64,000 bases of DNA from Sipunculus nudus (taxonomy: Eukaryota; Annelida; Sipuncula; Golfingiida; Sipunculidae). The notes below the pieces were generated by a model. The model had not been told where the DNA came from, made no database searches, and was given only the letters and a program-made list of their open reading frames with translations. Shown in pieces: positions 61,420-64,000 of the stretch. A program made the position numbers and the translations under genes. The stretch is taken from assembly GCA_026874595.1 (NCBI GenBank), contig CM049310.1, positions 79,603,056-79,667,055 on the forward strand. The letters are read 5' to 3'. How positions within the stretch are numbered: the first letter of the stretch is position 1; each line of letters begins with the position of its first letter.

Positions 61420-64000
61420 GTGAACTGGTCCAAGATTGTTTACATTTTATTTAAACATGTCAATCATAGTACACATAAATACAGAGGTACAACACGTGAC
61501 CCTGGTGTCCACTAACTGACCTCTTGTGCCCACTGAATCGTTGAAGCACCTATTGTGATTAAGCCCCTTCCCGGCCAAAGAGCTGGAAAATTCCCCTTCC
61601 CTACAAATCAGAAATCAATTTTAATGGTATTAAAACTACAAAATGGCATTACCTTCAGATTCCAAACTCTTAGAGCTTGTAAATAAGATGACTATCAGTC
61701 CCTGTGCAGATTTTTTTTGGAAATACACTGCCTCTAACTTGTTTGAAACACCATGAATTTCTCCCTTCACTTACCCATGATCTGCCTACTCAAGTGCACA
61801 CCTCAAACCTCCATGAGCAGCGACCTTTTGGAAGGGAAATTCAGAACAAGCAGGTTTTTCCTGACGTGGCAACTGTCCCTGGGGATACAGGCAAGTGAAA
61901 AAAAAAACATAAAATGTTTTTCAAACAGCTACCCAAATGATAAAGCACATTTTAAAGCAGTTCATCCTTTATTTTTTAACATATTGAGAACATAGAGCTT
62001 TTATATGGATGCTTACCTAAAATAGACGGCATTAGAGTGAAATTATTCCAGTCCATGTTAATCAACTATTTTTAATGCTGACAGGTGCTAATGTCTGCGA
62101 GGCTAATGCCAAGAGCAGATCCTTCATTAGTTCACTATTACCATCTAGGAATTTCTCTGAAATATTAAGGAAATACTATCATTGAAAACCTGTTGTCACA
62201 TTTTAAGACCTCCGCTTGCGGCGTAATCCTTTGCTTTTCTATATAGTTTCACCAATATGTTGGCTAGTCAATAACAGTTTTACAGATGACCATGAATAAA
62301 ATTTAAATATGCAGAGGTCACACATTGCGCATATGGCCTGGTTTCCTAGCCGTTTGATTCGCCTGAAATGGGTAAACAGCCGGAGGTGTTCTCTATTTCC
62401 TGTTCCTTAATTGCAAGGGTTGGGGCATCAACTTGGCAATTCTATGAAAGAATGTTGATGATATAAATCCTATAAAAATAATCAATGGTATTTTATTGAT
62501 GGATGTTCCCAGATGTAATCCAGATGACACCAGGTTTTCATCCTTGGGGTATCAATTTTAATTTAAAATTGTATAATAAAAGGAAAGTTCCTATAATAAT
62601 CAAACATTTTATGCAGCAAGCTAATTAATGGATTATAGTTTTAACTGGTAATTCTGAGGTGACGTTGCGTTGAATCATAAGTTCGAACATTGTGAATTAA
62701 CAAACATAAAAAAATATCAGATGTAATTAAAATTAGGTTCTTACACAAAGAAGCATTCAATCAGATGAAGTATAATTAAATGTTTATAAAGCTCTGAAAA
62801 TTAGTTTTTTTACCATACGGAATAGAAATATAGTAAATTTTAAATACAAAAAGAAGGAAAGAAAAGTTTGCAATGGACATTTTGCAGAGTACGTTTTACA
62901 GTATGTGTATTTGGCCAAAGAGCTGTGACCTTGAGTTATGACATTGATCTTGAGTTATCACCTTTATCTTGAGTTATGACATTTTTCATTGATTTTGTAG
63001 CAATTGTATATATATTAGTTGGCTTTTATATTTTCTTAATATTAACGTTAAGAAATATTAAATATTATAGTCTTGCAGTAAGAATGTTTATATTGACATG
63101 TTAATAAGTTGTAACTTAATGTATAATGCATTTTTTTTTTCATGAAATCCACATGGACTGAAGACTGACCAAACACAAAAAAAAGTTAAAAACTATGACC
63201 TTCATCTTGTTTTATTGATGTTAAACATACAAAAAAAATATGGCAATATAGGTTTTTAGACTAATAAGGTTATAACCTTTAAAACATTGCATGTTAGAAG
63301 GAATTATATTTCAAGAAATCGCAGAGGATATAACAAATGAAAAAATTGTTTGACCTTTTATATGAAGAGAAAAGTGACAACATAAGACTTTAGATTGATA
63401 AGGTATGTCACAACTCACACGAAGAGGAAATATATTTCCCGGTAACTTTCACGCAAAAGTCCCAAATAAACACACTTGTCTGGGGGTAAATGAAACAAGT
63501 TTATTCCGGTATCATCCAACAATTAGCCACTGCCGTCATAGACTGGGTCCAATCGTACAGTGCATTCCTTCAACAATTCTTTGGCTTTCGCCCGCCGTTT
63601 ACTGGCTCTAACTCCAGAAATACACAGTCCATAAAACTTCGAACGCCCTCCTTGGCTAAATATAAAACACCTAGGACCAATACTATTCCTAAACGCGATC
63701 TATGACTAACATTCCGTCTCGTGCAAATTTACACCACATGTCTGGCTGCTAAGACCTCTAGACTCTCTTCCGGTATGAGCAACAATTAGAGCACTTGGCA
63801 ATTTTGTGTAGTCAACCGGACTAAATGTAATATGACAGGTCCGGGCTGAAGGGTGTCATCAGCAAACTAATAGAAGGGGCAATAATATATGGCTTTGTTT
63901 ATTGGATAATAAAGGATTCAGCTTTTTAATCATTTTAAGATAATGTTTTAATTGCAGAGAAAATTTTTTGACACAATATGTTGGGAGAAGTGTGCCTTTT
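61420..64000. other. Unassigned AT-rich stretch
   Basis: No gene recognised. A short run of CTTGAGTTATGACA-like repeats with TGACCTTGAG occurs at 62,928-62,990. Open frames at 61,704-61,995 and 63,405-63,705 are 80 codons or less, overlap in two frames and have no recognised motif. They could include exons of an unseen gene. Confidence 0.4.
62928..62990. repeat. Short tandem repeat of CTTGAGTTATGACA type
   Basis: Three to four imperfect copies of about 20 bp (TGACCTTGAGTTATGACATT). They resemble the TGACCTTGA-bearing sub-repeats of block A of the 10.8-kb unit. Confidence 0.6.

Overview
The window is eukaryotic, non-coding-rich, AT-rich nuclear DNA. Several features suggest a marine invertebrate, most likely a lophotrochozoan and perhaps a bivalve mollusc: introns, Tx1/L1-like and CR1-like LINEs, a gypsy-type element with a PNMA-like gag, a tRNA-derived SINE, and repeats carrying TGACCTTGACCTT-type motifs. 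The taxon is an inference; no species marker was recognised.

Region 1 (1-33,053) is a head-to-tail array of a very long unit of about 10.82-10.84 kb. Three complete copies begin at 1, 10,840 and 21,670. A fourth copy is cut off after 566 bp. By eye the copies are almost identical and differ mainly in poly-G tract lengths, single bases and one roughly 20-bp deletion. Each unit contains two diverged direct copies (A, B) of a 1.5-2 kb block. On the minus strand, at about 5.6-5.95 kb of each unit, there is a decayed copy of the transmembrane and cytoplasmic exons of an immunoglobulin-type receptor gene whose intact relative lies at 49.7-51.8 kb. No intact protein gene is visible in the unit.

Region 2 (33,054-35,560): the array ends inside a 5'-truncated Tx1/L1-like LINE (minus strand, RT core with two frameshifts and one stop). 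Its far side abuts a diverged fragment of the same 10.8-kb unit.

Region 3 (38.4-52.2 kb) is an immunoglobulin-receptor cluster, all on the minus strand. It holds a pseudogene at 38,832-39,530 (exon 1 plus V domain with stops), scattered candidate exons of another receptor at 41.6-42.7 kb, a degenerate Ig-like exon near 46 kb, and one apparently intact six-exon gene at 49,717-51,822. That gene predicts 248 residues: signal sequence, one V-type Ig domain, transmembrane segment, and a tail with an ITIM-like tyrosine. Every intron is phase 1. A perfect AT-centred inverted repeat lies just upstream of it.

Region 4 (53.5-57.1 kb) is a decayed gypsy-like element whose gag is split by a CR1-type LINE with an (AAT)n tail and a candidate 5-bp target duplication. 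Beyond it, to 64,000, is mostly unassigned AT-rich sequence with one Tx1/L1-type ORF1 relic at about 60.9-61.4 kb.

Overall picture (inference): a receptor gene family has spread by local duplication. One diverged descendant, having lost its coding capacity, was later amplified as a 10.8-kb macrosatellite next to its living relative.
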